A DNA stretch of 64,000 nt, from assembly GCF_003121295.1 (NCBI RefSeq), contig NZ_PHNC01000035.1, positions 124,001 through 188,000 on the forward strand. Direction: 5' to 3'. The notes under the pieces were generated by a model. It saw only the letters and a program-made list of their open reading frames with translations. It was not told the origin of the DNA and searched no databases. Below, one piece after another: positions 51,952 through 61,400 of this stretch. Positions within the stretch are counted from its first letter, which is position 1; the number at the start of each line of letters is the position of its first letter. Source of the DNA: Streptomyces orinoci. Lineage in GTDB: Bacteria; Actinomycetota; Actinomycetes; Streptomycetales; Streptomycetaceae. The position numbers and the translations under genes are program-made.

Positions 51952-52830
51952 TCAGCCCAGCAGCGAGGCGTCCAGCAGGCCCTCGGCCACGATCACCGCG
52001 GGGGCGGTCATCTCCACGGTGCCGTCCGGGTTCTCACTGATCACCAGACGGCCGCCGGGGACGTCCACGGTGTAGGTGACCGGGTGGCCGTCGCGGGCCG
52101 GGTCATGACCGTCGCGGCGGGCCGTGGCCACCATCACCGCACAGGCGCCGGTGCCGCAGGAGCGGGTCTCGCCGGAGCCGCGCTCATGCACCCGCATGGC
52201 CACATGCCGCGGGCCGCGGTCGGCCACGAACTCCACATTGACGCCCTCCGGGTAGGCGCTCGCCGGGCTGACCGCGGGGGCGTCGAGCAGCTTCCCGGCC
52301 TCGGCGAGGTCGTCCACGAAGCAGACGGCGTGCGGATTGCCCATATTGACGTTGCGGGCGGGCCAGTTGCGCTCGCCGACCGACACCGTCACCTCGCCCG
52401 CCGGCAGCAGGGCCCGCCCCATGCCGACGGTGATCTCCCCCGGGGCCCCGTCCGGGCCCGGCTTGCCCAGGTGCACCCGGCGGATCCCGGCCCGGGTGGC
52501 CACCGCCAGATCGCCCGCCCCGGCCAGACCGGCCCGCTCCAGATAGCGGACGAAGACCCGGACACCATTGCCGCACATCTCGGCGATGCTGCCGTCGCTG
52601 TTGCGGTAGTCCATGAACCACTCGGCCTCACCGGCCATGGCGCGCGCCTCGGGGTGCGCGGCGGACCGTACGACCCGCAGCACGCCGTCCGCGCCGATGC
52701 CCGCGCGCCGGTCGCACAGCCGCGCCACGGCGGCCGGGGACAGCTCCAGCCCGCCCTCGTAGTCGGGGATGATCACGAAGTCGTTCTCGGTGCCATGACC
52801 CTTGAGGAAGGCGATCCGCGTGCTGTTCAT
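51952..52830 (-). CDS. dapF: Diaminopimelate epimerase
   Basis: Converts LL- to meso-diaminopimelate for lysine and peptidoglycan. 292 residues. Catalytic cysteines in NSDGSIAEMCGNGVRVFVRY and GSGETRSCGTGACA; GHGTENDFVI near the N-terminus and NVEFV later are typical. ATG 52830. Follows the small membrane-protein gene by 29 bases, probably cotranscribed. Streptomyces walls contain LL-DAP, so the enzyme mainly feeds lysine. Confidence 0.95.
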   Translation of the reverse strand: MNSTRIAFLKGHGTENDFVIIPDYEGGLELSPAAVARLCDRRAGIGADGVLRVVRSAAHPEARAMAGEAEWFMDYRNSDGSIAEMCGNGVRVFVRYLERAGLAGAGDLAVATRAGIRRVHLGKPGPDGAPGEITVGMGRALLPAGEVTVSVGERNWPARNVNMGNPHAVCFVDDLAEAGKLLDAPAVSPASAYPEGVNVEFVADRGPRHVAMRVHERGSGETRSCGTGACAVMVATARRDGHDPARDGHPVTYTVDVPGGRLVISENPDGTVEMTAPAVIVAEGLLDASLLG

Positions 52831-52859
52831 GCACCGATGGTACGCAGCACGGACGGCGC

Positions 52860-53309
52860 TCAGCGAAGCCGGGCCACCCGCCAGACGGCCAGCAGCACCA
52901 GCACCGCCACCACGGCCGTGTACGAGGCCACAAAGCGCCAGTCCGGGCGGCCGCCGGAGCCGCGCTGCGGCAGGCCGGGCCAGGTGTAGCCGACCCGGCG
53001 GGCGGCCATCACGCCCCAGCCGGCGGCGCAGCAGCTGATCAGCAGCCCCAGCATGGCCACCACCGGGCCGCCGTCGCCGAAGTCGAAGGCGAGCGGGAAG
53101 GCGAACATCAGCGAGCCGATGGCGGCCAGCAGCACGATCGGGGCCAGCTGCCACAGCCGCAGCCGGCGCGGCGGGCGCAACTCCCGGAAGGAGGCGGGCT
53201 CGGCGCTCTCCGGCACCGTCTCCTCGGTGTCCTCCGGACCGTCCGGTGTCAGTGCCTCCAGGTCCGCACGCGGCGGCTGCTGTGATGTGTCACGAGGGCC
53301 GGCCTCCAT
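52860..53309 (-). CDS. Small membrane protein, conserved hypothetical
   Basis: 149 residues: acidic cytoplasmic N-terminus (about 50 residues), then three hydrophobic helices (APIVLLAAIGSLMFAFPLAF, VVAMLGLLISCCAAGWGVMA, ASYTAVVAVLVLLAVW). ATG 53309. Lies between miaA and dapF, read with both. No recognised motif. Confidence 0.75.
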   Translation of the reverse strand: MEAGPRDTSQQPPRADLEALTPDGPEDTEETVPESAEPASFRELRPPRRLRLWQLAPIVLLAAIGSLMFAFPLAFDFGDGGPVVAMLGLLISCCAAGWGVMAARRVGYTWPGLPQRGSGGRPDWRFVASYTAVVAVLVLLAVWRVARLR

Positions 53310-53417
53310 CGCCACGCGCCCTCCCAACCCCGGACTTCACGGCTCGCTCGAAGCTTGATGATGGCACGCTGCGGAACCGCGGAATGACACCTGGCACTTC
53401 CCGATGCCATCACGTGA

Positions 53418-54356
53418 TCAGGCTGTGACCGCTCGTTCGACCAACGCCAGTGCCAGTCCGGTCAGTTCCGGCCGCCGGGCCGCGGAACCGTCCAGCCAGT
53501 GCACCCGGGAGTCGCGCCGGAACCAGGAGTCCTGACGGCGGGCGAAGCGCTTGGTGGCGCGCACCGTCTCCTCCCGCGCCTCCTGCTCGGTGCACTCGCC
53601 GGCCAGAAAGGCCAGCACCTGCTGGTAGCCCAGCGCCCGGGAGGCGGTGCGCCCCTTGCGCAGCCCGGCCCGCTCCAGCGTGCGGACCTCTTCCACCAGA
53701 CCGTCCGCCCACATCCGGTCCACCCGGGTGGTGATCCGCTCGTCCAGCTCGGGACGGGCCACGTCCACACCGATCTGCACCGCGTCGTACACCGGCGTCT
53801 CGCCCGGGAGGTTGGCGGTGAAGGGGCGGCCGGTGAGCTCGATGACCTCCAGCGCCCGCACAATGCGGCGGCCGTTGCCGGGCAGGATGGCGCGGCCCGC
53901 CTCGGGGTCGGCGGCGGCCAGCCGGGCGTGCAGGGCGCCCGGCCCCCGCTCGGCCAGCTCCGCCTCCAGGCGGGCGCGCACCGCCGGATCGGTGCCCGGG
54001 AACTCCAGGGCGTCGATGGCCCCCTTGATGTACAGACCGGAGCCGCCGACCAGCACGGGGGTACGGCCCTCGGCCAGCAGCCGGTCGATCTCGGCACGGG
54101 CCAGGCGCTGGTACTCGGCGACGCTGGCGGTCTCGGTGACGTCCCAGACATCCAGCAGGTGGTGCGGCACGCCCTGCCGCTCCTGGGGCGTCAGCTTGGC
54201 GGTGCCGATGTCCATGCCCCGGTAGAGCTGCATGGAGTCGGCGTTGACGACCTCGCCGCCCAGCCGCTGGGCCAGGGCCACGCCCAGGTCGGACTTGCCG
54301 GCCGCGGTGGGCCCGACGACGGCGATGACCCGCGGTGCGGGAGCTGCGTTTCTCAC
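53418..54356 (-). CDS. miaA: tRNA dimethylallyltransferase
   Basis: Adds dimethylallyl to A37 of tRNAs reading UNN codons; first step of the ms2i6A pathway. 312 residues. P-loop VVGPTAAGKSDLG, the tRNA/DMAPP segment NADSMQLYRGMDIGTAKLT, GGSGLYIKGAIDAL, and QDSWFRRD at the C-terminus. GTG 54356 starts just before the P-loop; no clear ribosome site. Works in sequence with miaB at 55.9-57.4 kb. Confidence 0.95.
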   Translation of the reverse strand: MRNAAPAPRVIAVVGPTAAGKSDLGVALAQRLGGEVVNADSMQLYRGMDIGTAKLTPQERQGVPHHLLDVWDVTETASVAEYQRLARAEIDRLLAEGRTPVLVGGSGLYIKGAIDALEFPGTDPAVRARLEAELAERGPGALHARLAAADPEAGRAILPGNGRRIVRALEVIELTGRPFTANLPGETPVYDAVQIGVDVARPELDERITTRVDRMWADGLVEEVRTLERAGLRKGRTASRALGYQQVLAFLAGECTEQEAREETVRATKRFARRQDSWFRRDSRVHWLDGSAARRPELTGLALALVERAVTA

Positions 54357-54538
54357 CGCACCAGTCTCGCAAACCCCGGCGCGCCCCCTCGAACGAGCTA
54401 CGTGACGCGACGTCGGCGCTTTCGTTGCCTGTTGCGAGGTTCCGAGAGCCGGTTCCCGCTCCGGTGCCCTGCCAGGCGCGGTGGAGCGTCCCCGGCGACC
54501 CGGGATTTCACTGACCCCAGTAAGGTAATGGAGTAGAT

Positions 54539-54805
54539 ATGGGCGTGTTTTCAAGGTTTCGCCGTCGGACGTCGGAAGCGTCAACGGAGGAGGCCATGAC
54601 GGCCACTGAGACGGCGGAATCGTCCGGCGCCGCGGAGACGTCCGACGTCACAGAGACGGCCGAGGCGGAGCCGGAGGCGGCCGCCGGGGAAGCCGTCGCG
54701 GACGAGGACGGGGCTGCCGAGGGGGGCGAGGGAGTGGACATCCCCAAGCAGCAGTCCGCGGACGAGGCGGCGGACAGCGAGGCCGGTGAGAGCGCCCGTA
54801 AGTAG
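54539..54805 (+). CDS. Small acidic protein, conserved in Streptomyces
   Basis: 88 residues: basic start MGVFSRFRRR, then a long acidic, Ala/Glu/Thr-rich disordered region. GGAG lies five bases before ATG 54539. It resembles small proteins annotated as hypothetical next to miaA in Streptomyces. Function unknown. Followed 31 bases on by the antitoxin-like gene. Confidence 0.7.
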   Translation: MGVFSRFRRRTSEASTEEAMTATETAESSGAAETSDVTETAEAEPEAAAGEAVADEDGAAEGGEGVDIPKQQSADEAADSEAGESARK

Positions 54806-54836
54806 CTCGCTGGATCACGATGAGGGGTAGGTGCCC

Positions 54837-55067
54837 ATGGGCCTGTTCGACGATCTCAAGGCCAAGCTCGAACCGGTGAAGGACAAGGTCGGCGACCTGG
54901 TGCAGCAGCACGGGGGGAAGATCGAGCAGGGGATCGACAAGGCGGCGCGGGTGGTGGACGAGAAGACGGACGGCAGGTACAGCAGCCAGATCCGCACCGG
55001 CACTGGCAAGGCCAAGCAGGCCCTGGACCGGCTGGCCGAGCAGGACGGCCGGGGCGGCCGGGCCTGA
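54837..55067 (+). CDS. MT0933-like antitoxin family protein
   Basis: 76 residues: MGLFDDLKAKLEPVKDKVGD, then helical IEQGIDKAARVVDEKTDGRYSSQI. This matches the MT0933/Rv0909-type antitoxin family (small helical proteins, DKVGDxxxxHGxKIxxGIDKAA pattern). No partner toxin of that type lies beside it, so it is probably an orphan with another role. ATG 54837 with GAGGGG upstream. Confidence 0.8.
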   Translation: MGLFDDLKAKLEPVKDKVGDLVQQHGGKIEQGIDKAARVVDEKTDGRYSSQIRTGTGKAKQALDRLAEQDGRGGRA

Positions 55068-55076
55068 GAGACCCTC

Positions 55077-55123
55077 GACGGCGACGGCCGCGGAGCGCTC
55101 AAGGCTCCGCGGCCGTCGCCGTC
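55077..55123. terminator. Strong bidirectional hairpin terminator
   Basis: Perfect 20-bp stem (left arm begins GACGGCGACGG) with a 7-base loop, between the antitoxin-like gene and the convergent dioxygenase-like gene. Confidence 0.9.
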
Positions 55124-55135
55124 CGCTTTCCGGGC

Positions 55136-55843
55136 TCAGGACCAGGCGGCCACCAGATAGCCGACGCCCAGCGGCGCCTGGTCGTACAGCAGCGCGCCGC
55201 GCAGCCCGGCCCCCTCCCCCGCACCGGCCAGGACCTGCCAGGGCGCGCGCCCGGCGGCCTGCAGCTCGGTGGCCAGGGCGGGGTCGAGGGCGGCCAAGGC
55301 GGCGGTGTCCGCGGCGCCCAGCGCCCGGGCCGCGGCGGCGTCGAAGCCCTCCGCCCGCTCGTCGAGATAGCCCGGGGCCTTCACATCGCGGCAGGCGCTG
55401 CCGTCGCCCATCACCAGCAGGGCCAGCCGCTCGTCCGTGGCCGCCAGGGCCCGGCCCACGGCCAGGCAGTTCCCGGGCGGCGCCTGGGCGGCCACGCCCA
55501 GGCCGGTCACCGGTGCCGCCGACCAGCCGGTACGGGCCAGCAGCCAGGCGCTCACCGCCAGCGGGGCGGGCAGCCGCCGCGTCCCGGGAACGTCCTCGGA
55601 ATCGCCCTCGCCCAGCCGTACATCCAGGTCCACCCCAAAGCCCCGGAAGGAACCCGGGGTGCCCGAGGGGTACTCGCCGTCACCCGTGCCCACCACCACC
55701 AGCCGGTCCGGCCGGGCGGCGGCCAGTACGGCCACCGCGTCCAGACAGGCGGCGCGCAGCGGATCCAGCTCGGGCGCGGCCCCGGCGGCGACCTCGGGAA
55801 CCAGCAGCGGCGGACAGGGGCAGACGGCGGCGGCGACAAGCAT
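55136..55843 (-). CDS. Class III extradiol dioxygenase subunit B-like protein
   Basis: 235 residues. Opening MLVAAAVCPCPPLLVPEVAA and the LigB-like segments VVGTGDGEY and LLVMGDGSACRDVKAPGYLD. In true class III enzymes histidines bind Fe(II); few conserved histidines are visible here, so it may not be an active dioxygenase. ATG 55843. Lies beside miaB, as in other Streptomyces. Confidence 0.78.
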   Translation of the reverse strand: MLVAAAVCPCPPLLVPEVAAGAAPELDPLRAACLDAVAVLAAARPDRLVVVGTGDGEYPSGTPGSFRGFGVDLDVRLGEGDSEDVPGTRRLPAPLAVSAWLLARTGWSAAPVTGLGVAAQAPPGNCLAVGRALAATDERLALLVMGDGSACRDVKAPGYLDERAEGFDAAAARALGAADTAALAALDPALATELQAAGRAPWQVLAGAGEGAGLRGALLYDQAPLGVGYLVAAWS

Positions 55844-55872
55844 GACCGGAACGATACGCGCCGCGGCGCCGG

Positions 55873-57435
55873 TCAGTCGCAGCCGCAGCCGGCGCCGGTC
55901 GGGGCCGGGACGGGCGCGGGAGCGCCGATGGTCGGGATGCCCAGCATCACGCCCTGGGGCTTGGCCTGGGCGGCGGCGTTGCGCTTCTCCCAGGCGTCCC
56001 CGGCCCGGGTACGGCGCACGGCCTTGGCCGGGCCCTCGGCGAGCAGGTGGTGCGGGGCGGCGTAGGTGATCTCCACGGTGACCATGTCACCGGGGCGCGG
56101 AGCGAGCCCGGCGCCATCAGACGCAGTACCGGGACGGACCGGCTCCTCCGGCCTGGCGAAGTGCACCAGGCGGTTGTCGGGCGCCCGCCCGGACATCCGC
56201 CGGGTGGCGTCGTCCTTGCGTCCCTCGCCCTCGGCGACCATGACCTCCAGGGTCCGGCCCACCTGCTTCTTGTTCTCCTCCCAGGAGATCTCCTCCTGGA
56301 GGGCCACCAGGCGCTCATAGCGCGCCTGCACGACCTCCTTGGGAATCTGCCCCTCCATCTCGGCGGCCGGGGTGCCCGGGCGCTTGGAGTACTGGAAGGT
56401 GAAGGCCTGGGCGAAGCGGGCCTCGCGGACCACATGCAGGGTCTGCTCGAAGTCCTCCTCGGTCTCGCCGGGGAAGCCCACGATGATGTCGGTGGAGATG
56501 GCGGCGTCCGGCATGGCGGCGCGCACCTTCTCGATGATGCCCAGGAAGCGCTCCTGCCGGTACGAGCGGCGCATCGCCTTGAGCACGGTGTCCGAACCGG
56601 ACTGCAGCGGCATATGCAGCTGCGGCATCACATTGGGCGTCTCCGCCATCGCCGCGATCACGTCATCGGTGAAGTCACGGGGATGCGGGGAGGTGAAGCG
56701 GACCCGCTCCAGGCCCTCGATCTGCCCACAGGCGCGCAGCAGCTTGGAGAAGGCCTCGCGGTCGCCCATGTCGGAGCCATAGGCGTTGACGTTCTGCCCG
56801 AGCAGGGTGATCTCGGTGACGCCCTCGGCGACCAGCGCCTCCACCTCGGCCAGGATGTCGCCGGGCCGGCGGTCCTTCTCCTTGCCGCGCAGCGCCGGGA
56901 CGATGCAGAAGGTACAGGTGTTGTTGCAGCCGACCGAGATGGAGACCCAGGCCGCGTAGGCGCTCTCCCGCCGGGTGGGCAGGGTGGAGGGGAACGCCTC
57001 CAGCGACTCGGCGATCTCGACCTGCGCCTCCTGCTGGATACGGGCCCGCTCCAGCAGCACCGGCAGCTTGCCGATGTTGTGCGTGCCGAAGACCACGTCC
57101 ACCCAGGGGGCCTTCTTGACGATGGTGTCGCGGTCCTTCTGCGCCAGACACCCGCCGACCGCGATCTGCATCCCCGGGCGCCGGGCCTTCACCGGGGCCA
57201 GCCGGCCCAGGTTGCCGTAGAGCTTGTTGTCGGCGTTCTCCCGCACCGCGCAGGTGTTGAAGACCACGACATCGGCCTCGCCCTCGGCGGTGCCCTCCGG
57301 GGCGCGGACATAGCCCGCGTCCTCCAGCAGTCCGGAGAGCCGCTCGGAGTCGTGGACGTTCATCTGGCACCCATAGGTGCGGATCAGGTAGGTGTTAGGT
57401 GAAAGCACGGCATCGCTTCGGTCGGCACTGGTCAC
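55873..57435 (-). CDS. miaB: tRNA-2-methylthio-N6-dimethylallyladenosine synthase
   Basis: Radical-SAM methylthiotransferase acting on i6A37 made by MiaA. 520 residues. N-terminal cluster cysteines in [24 protein letters not shown] and VGGCLAQ; radical-SAM CxxxCxxC in [12 protein letters not shown]-terminal TRAM domain with LVHFARP and DMVTVEIT. The tail ends in GCGCD. GTG 57435 ([18 protein letters not shown]) is chosen as the family start. Confidence 0.95.
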   Translation of the reverse strand: MTSADRSDAVLSPNTYLIRTYGCQMNVHDSERLSGLLEDAGYVRAPEGTAEGEADVVVFNTCAVRENADNKLYGNLGRLAPVKARRPGMQIAVGGCLAQKDRDTIVKKAPWVDVVFGTHNIGKLPVLLERARIQQEAQVEIAESLEAFPSTLPTRRESAYAAWVSISVGCNNTCTFCIVPALRGKEKDRRPGDILAEVEALVAEGVTEITLLGQNVNAYGSDMGDREAFSKLLRACGQIEGLERVRFTSPHPRDFTDDVIAAMAETPNVMPQLHMPLQSGSDTVLKAMRRSYRQERFLGIIEKVRAAMPDAAISTDIIVGFPGETEEDFEQTLHVVREARFAQAFTFQYSKRPGTPAAEMEGQIPKEVVQARYERLVALQEEISWEENKKQVGRTLEVMVAEGEGRKDDATRRMSGRAPDNRLVHFARPEEPVRPGTASDGAGLAPRPGDMVTVEITYAAPHHLLAEGPAKAVRRTRAGDAWEKRNAAAQAKPQGVMLGIPTIGAPAPVPAPTGAGCGCD

Positions 57436-58085
57436 CAGTCCAGGGTACGGGCGCTCCGGGATACCCCTCGTCCCGGCAACCAGGATCCCGGCCCGAGCGG
57501 GCGCCGGTGGCACGGGGGTGTCATGGCCCCTGAAACTGTGACATGCATGTCACACAGCGGGTCCCCGCGGCGCGGGGGGCGTCATTGCTTCCCCCTGCAC
57601 CAGGACGACCGTGGGGGTGCCTGCGCGGACTCGTCCGCGATCAGCACTCCGTCCTCGGCCGCCAGTGCCGCCGCCGCGTCGGCCCGCACCCGGCCCCGCG
57701 GCTCGTCCGCGTCCCGGGCCGCCCTCGCCGGGGAACCCTGCGACCGTCCACACTCGCATGCCCGGCGGCCTGTCCCCGGCTGCCGGAGTTCCTGCCCAGC
57801 ACCTCGCTCAGCAGCCCGCGCACGATGTCGCCCGCGGGTTCTCCCGCCACGCCGGACCCGCGAACACAACGTCCACCGGGGCGCACAACGCCTCCAACTC
57901 CCCTTGCAGCGACCGCATTACGTCCTCTTCCAGCTCGCTCGTACGCACCGCGCCGAACGGCAGCATCAGTCCCGCAAACGGAATGACGAACCAGCCGTCG
58001 TCACATAGCGTGACGTCAGCCCACGGCTGTAGTACCGGTAGGGTCAGGGATCACGAATTCGCTGACCGGGTGGGGGGGGAGAACC
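57436..58085. other. 650-base region between miaB and the WXG100-like gene
   Basis: No intact gene. A frameshifted remnant is recorded separately on the minus strand. A 161-codon plus-strand frame at 57523-58008 looks like the shadow of that remnant. The last 50 bases hold the G-rich ribosome site of the next gene. Confidence 0.6.
57582..58060 (-). pseudogene. Frameshifted gene remnant, unrecognised
   Basis: Reading leftward, protein-like sequence moves through three frames: VTLCDDGWFVIPFAGLMLPF and EALCAPVDVVFAGPAW (stop at a TGA near 57.83 kb), then GEPAGDIVRGLLSEVLGRNS in the next frame, then RVRADAAAALAAEDGVLIAD in the third. Each piece has plausible residue composition, and no single frame covers all. 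There is an in-frame stop at the upstream end and no start. I infer a decayed gene. Its family is not recognised. Confidence 0.45.
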
Positions 58086-58454
58086 GTGAGCGGCAACAGC
58101 GACAAGGACGCGGACCTGCACATACGCGCGGCCGATCTGAAGGCGTCTGCGCCGACCTTCCACGAGCAGAGCAAGGCGCTCCATGACGCGGCCGCGACCC
58201 TCAAGAGCACCCTGGACGGCCTGGGTTCGCCTTGGGGCGACGACGACCCGGGCAAGAAGTTCCACGACAGCTACGGCCCCGGCAAGACCTCAATCGACAA
58301 GGCGGTGGACATCCTCGTCCAGGGCTTGCAGAGCATTTCTGTGGCCATGACGACGATGGCCGAGGGCCACGCCGGCAACGACCATGACATTGCGGCCATA
58401 TTCAAAAAGGCAGCCAAGCAGATGCAGGGCAACAGCCACGGCAACAGCAAGTAA
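58086..58454 (+). CDS. WXG100-like small helical protein
   Basis: 122 residues with no signal peptide. Two predicted helices flank a turn containing SPWGDDDPGKKF, a WxG-type turn as in EsxA/EsxB-like substrates of type VII secretion. GTG 58086 follows a GGGGGGAG ribosome site. It lies 8 bases before the RHS toxin gene, as expected for a dedicated secretion partner. No Ess/Ecc machinery is in the window. Confidence 0.75.
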   Translation: MSGNSDKDADLHIRAADLKASAPTFHEQSKALHDAAATLKSTLDGLGSPWGDDDPGKKFHDSYGPGKTSIDKAVDILVQGLQSISVAMTTMAEGHAGNDHDIAAIFKKAAKQMQGNSHGNSK

Positions 58455-58462
58455 GGGCCGCC

Positions 58463-61400
58463 GTGTTCGGTATTCATCTTCATATCCCCGGCCTCCCCAG
58501 CATCAGGACATGCTGTCACTGGCTCGCCAAGCACATGGGCATGTGGTGGCCCGACGGAGATCCTCACAAGTGCCGTAAGGCCGCTGACGCTTGGCGCACC
58601 TTCGCAAAGGCTGTCGATGATGTCATCAAGCCGGTCGACGGCAAGTCGGCCGCGCTGATTCACAACAACAAGGGTGAAGGGATCGAAGCCTACGCGGAGT
58701 TCTGGCGGCGATATCATGCCGGGCCCGGCAAGGGCTGGTTGGACGATGTGGCCGAGTCGTCCCGTCACATGGCGGAGGCGCTCGACAAATACGCCGATGC
58801 CATTGACCACGCGATCCACCAGATCGAGAAGCGGATCGCGATCGACCTCGCCGTGCTGGGCGCTGGAATCGCGCTCGCCCTGGCGAGTGGCGGTGCGTTG
58901 TCCGGCGCCGCCGCAGGGGTCGCCGCCGAGGTCATCTCGATGGCCGGAGGTCTGGGTCTGGTGGTCTCCGAGGCCGCCGCCGAGGTACTGGGCACCGCGG
59001 TCGCCGCCGCCGCGTTCGGCGGGGTGGAGTCGGTGGTCGTGGATGCCGCCGTGGCCCAGCCGCTGCAGATCGCCACCGGTCTGCGGGACCACTTCAGCCT
59101 CGATGAGCTCAGTTCCTCCGCCAAGGACGGCATGATCTCCGGCGGGCTGTTCGGCGGTATGGGGGCGAGTGCCAAGGTCGCGATCGAGGCGGGCTTGCCG
59201 GGGCTGGCACTCGACGGGGCCATGCCATCGCTGTCGCGGGTCCCCGGGGAACTGAGTGATCTGGGGGCGCTGAACAAGGCGAAGCTTCCCGATCTGGAGA
59301 TGCCCTCCAATCCGGCGATTCGCCCCCAAGGGGACGAAGTACCCGCACGCGCCCGGGAGACCGAGTCCGTCACCTGCGACCGTGACCCGATCGACGTCGC
59401 GACCGGGGCAATGTTCCTGTCGGAGACGGATGCCACCCTTGACGGGGTTCTCCCCCTCATTGTCAAGCGCACTCATGTGTCCTCGTACCGGGCGGGTGGC
59501 TGGTTCGGTCCCACCTGGGCGTCCACGCTCGACGAACGGCTCCAACTCGACGCTCAAGGCGTGGTGTTCGCCGCCGAGGACGGCAAGCTCCTGTGTTACC
59601 CGGTACCGTCGGCGGACGGACCGGTCCTGCCGGAGCAGGGACCGCGGCTGGCCCTGACCTGGGATGGCCGAACGGGCGGCGCGATGACGATCACCGACCC
59701 GGCAACCGGATTGATCCGCACCTTCGCCCAGCCGGTGCGGTCCCCCGCGGGGGAGACCGTTGAACTGCTGCTGGAGTCCATCGAGAACCGCAATGGCGAC
59801 CGCATCGACATCGAGCGCACCCCCACCGGCGTCCCCACCGCGATCCAGCACTCCGGTGGCTACCGCATAGCCATCGACACCCATGGCCCGCGCATCACCG
59901 CACTACGCCTGCTGACCGGCGACCGGATCCCCCGCACCCCGGCAGCGGACGCCGGTGGTGTGCTTCTCGTCCGCTATGGCTACGACGACGCGGGCCACCT
60001 CACCGAAGTCGTCAACTCCAGCGGCAAACCCCTGCGCTTCACCTACGACATCCAAGGACGCATCACCTCCTGGACCGACCGCAACGGCACTTCCTACCGT
60101 TATGTCTACGACGAGCGCGGACGCGTGGTGCGTACCGAGGGAGCGGACGGATTCCTCTCCGGCACACTCGCCTATGACGAGCAGGCCCGTACCACCACAG
60201 TCACCGACTCACTGGGCAAACGGACGGTCTACCAGTACAACACGGCCCGTCAAGTAGTCGCCACCACCGATCCGTTGGGGCATACGGCCCGTACCGAATG
60301 GAACGAACGGGGCGACGCGCGCACCTCTGTCACCGATCCGCTGGGCCGCACCACGCGGTATGAGTACGACGAGGCGGGCAACCTCACCAAGGTCACCCTC
60401 CCCGATGGCTCCACCGCCCGCGCGACGTACAACGCACACTGCCGTCCGGTGGAGGTGGTCGAGCCCGGCGGAACGGTGTGGCGCCACACCTACGACGAGG
60501 CGGGCAATGTCCTCACCACCACCGACCCGCAAGGCGCCCGCACCCACTACACGTACGACGAGCATGGTCATCTCGCCTCGATCACGGACGCTCTCGGTCA
60601 CACCCGTCAGGTGACGTCGGATGCTGCGGGCCTGCCGATCGCGATCACCGACGCTCTGGGGCATACGACGAGGGTGCGCCGTGATCACTTCGGGCGCGTC
60701 GTCGAGACCACCGACCCGCTGGGCCATACGACACGTATGGGCTGGACAACGGAGGGCAAGCCGGCCTGGCGTGAACTCCCGGACGGCACCCGGGAAACCT
60801 GGACGTGGGACGGTGAAGGCAACCTCCTCGCCCACACCGATCCCGTCGGCAACACCACCCGCCAGACTTCCACGCACTTCGACGTCCCCGCCACCCGCAC
60901 CAACGCGGACGGAGCGCAGTACGCGTTCACCTACGACACGGAGGTGCGGCTGACGACGGTCACCAACCCGCAAGGGCTGACCTGGACTTATGAGTACGAC
61001 CAGGCAGGGCGGCTGGCATCGGAGACGGACTTCAACGGCCGTACCCTCACCTACCGGCACAACGCCGCAGGGGAGTTGATATCCCGCACCAATGGCGCGG
61101 GCCAGACGCTGACCTTCACCCGCGACGCACTCGGACGGGTGCTGGAGCAGCGCAGCGACACCGGCGAGGTGACCACATACGCCTACGACACCGCTGGTGA
61201 GCTGGCGCGTGCGAAGAACGCCGATGCCGAGGTGGTCTACGAACGGGACTCCCTCGGGCGCGTGCTGTCGGAGACCGTCGCCGACCGCGCCATCACATAC
61301 ACCTACGACGCACTCGGCCGCCGCACTCACCGCACCACCCCCTCCGGCCTGGTGTCGCAGTGGTCGTACGACGCGGAAGGCCGCCCGACCGAACTGCGCG

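Noticed and set aside
57523-58008. 161-codon plus-strand frame after miaB
   Set aside because: Arg/Ser/Pro-rich shadow composition; better explained as antisense to the frameshifted remnant.
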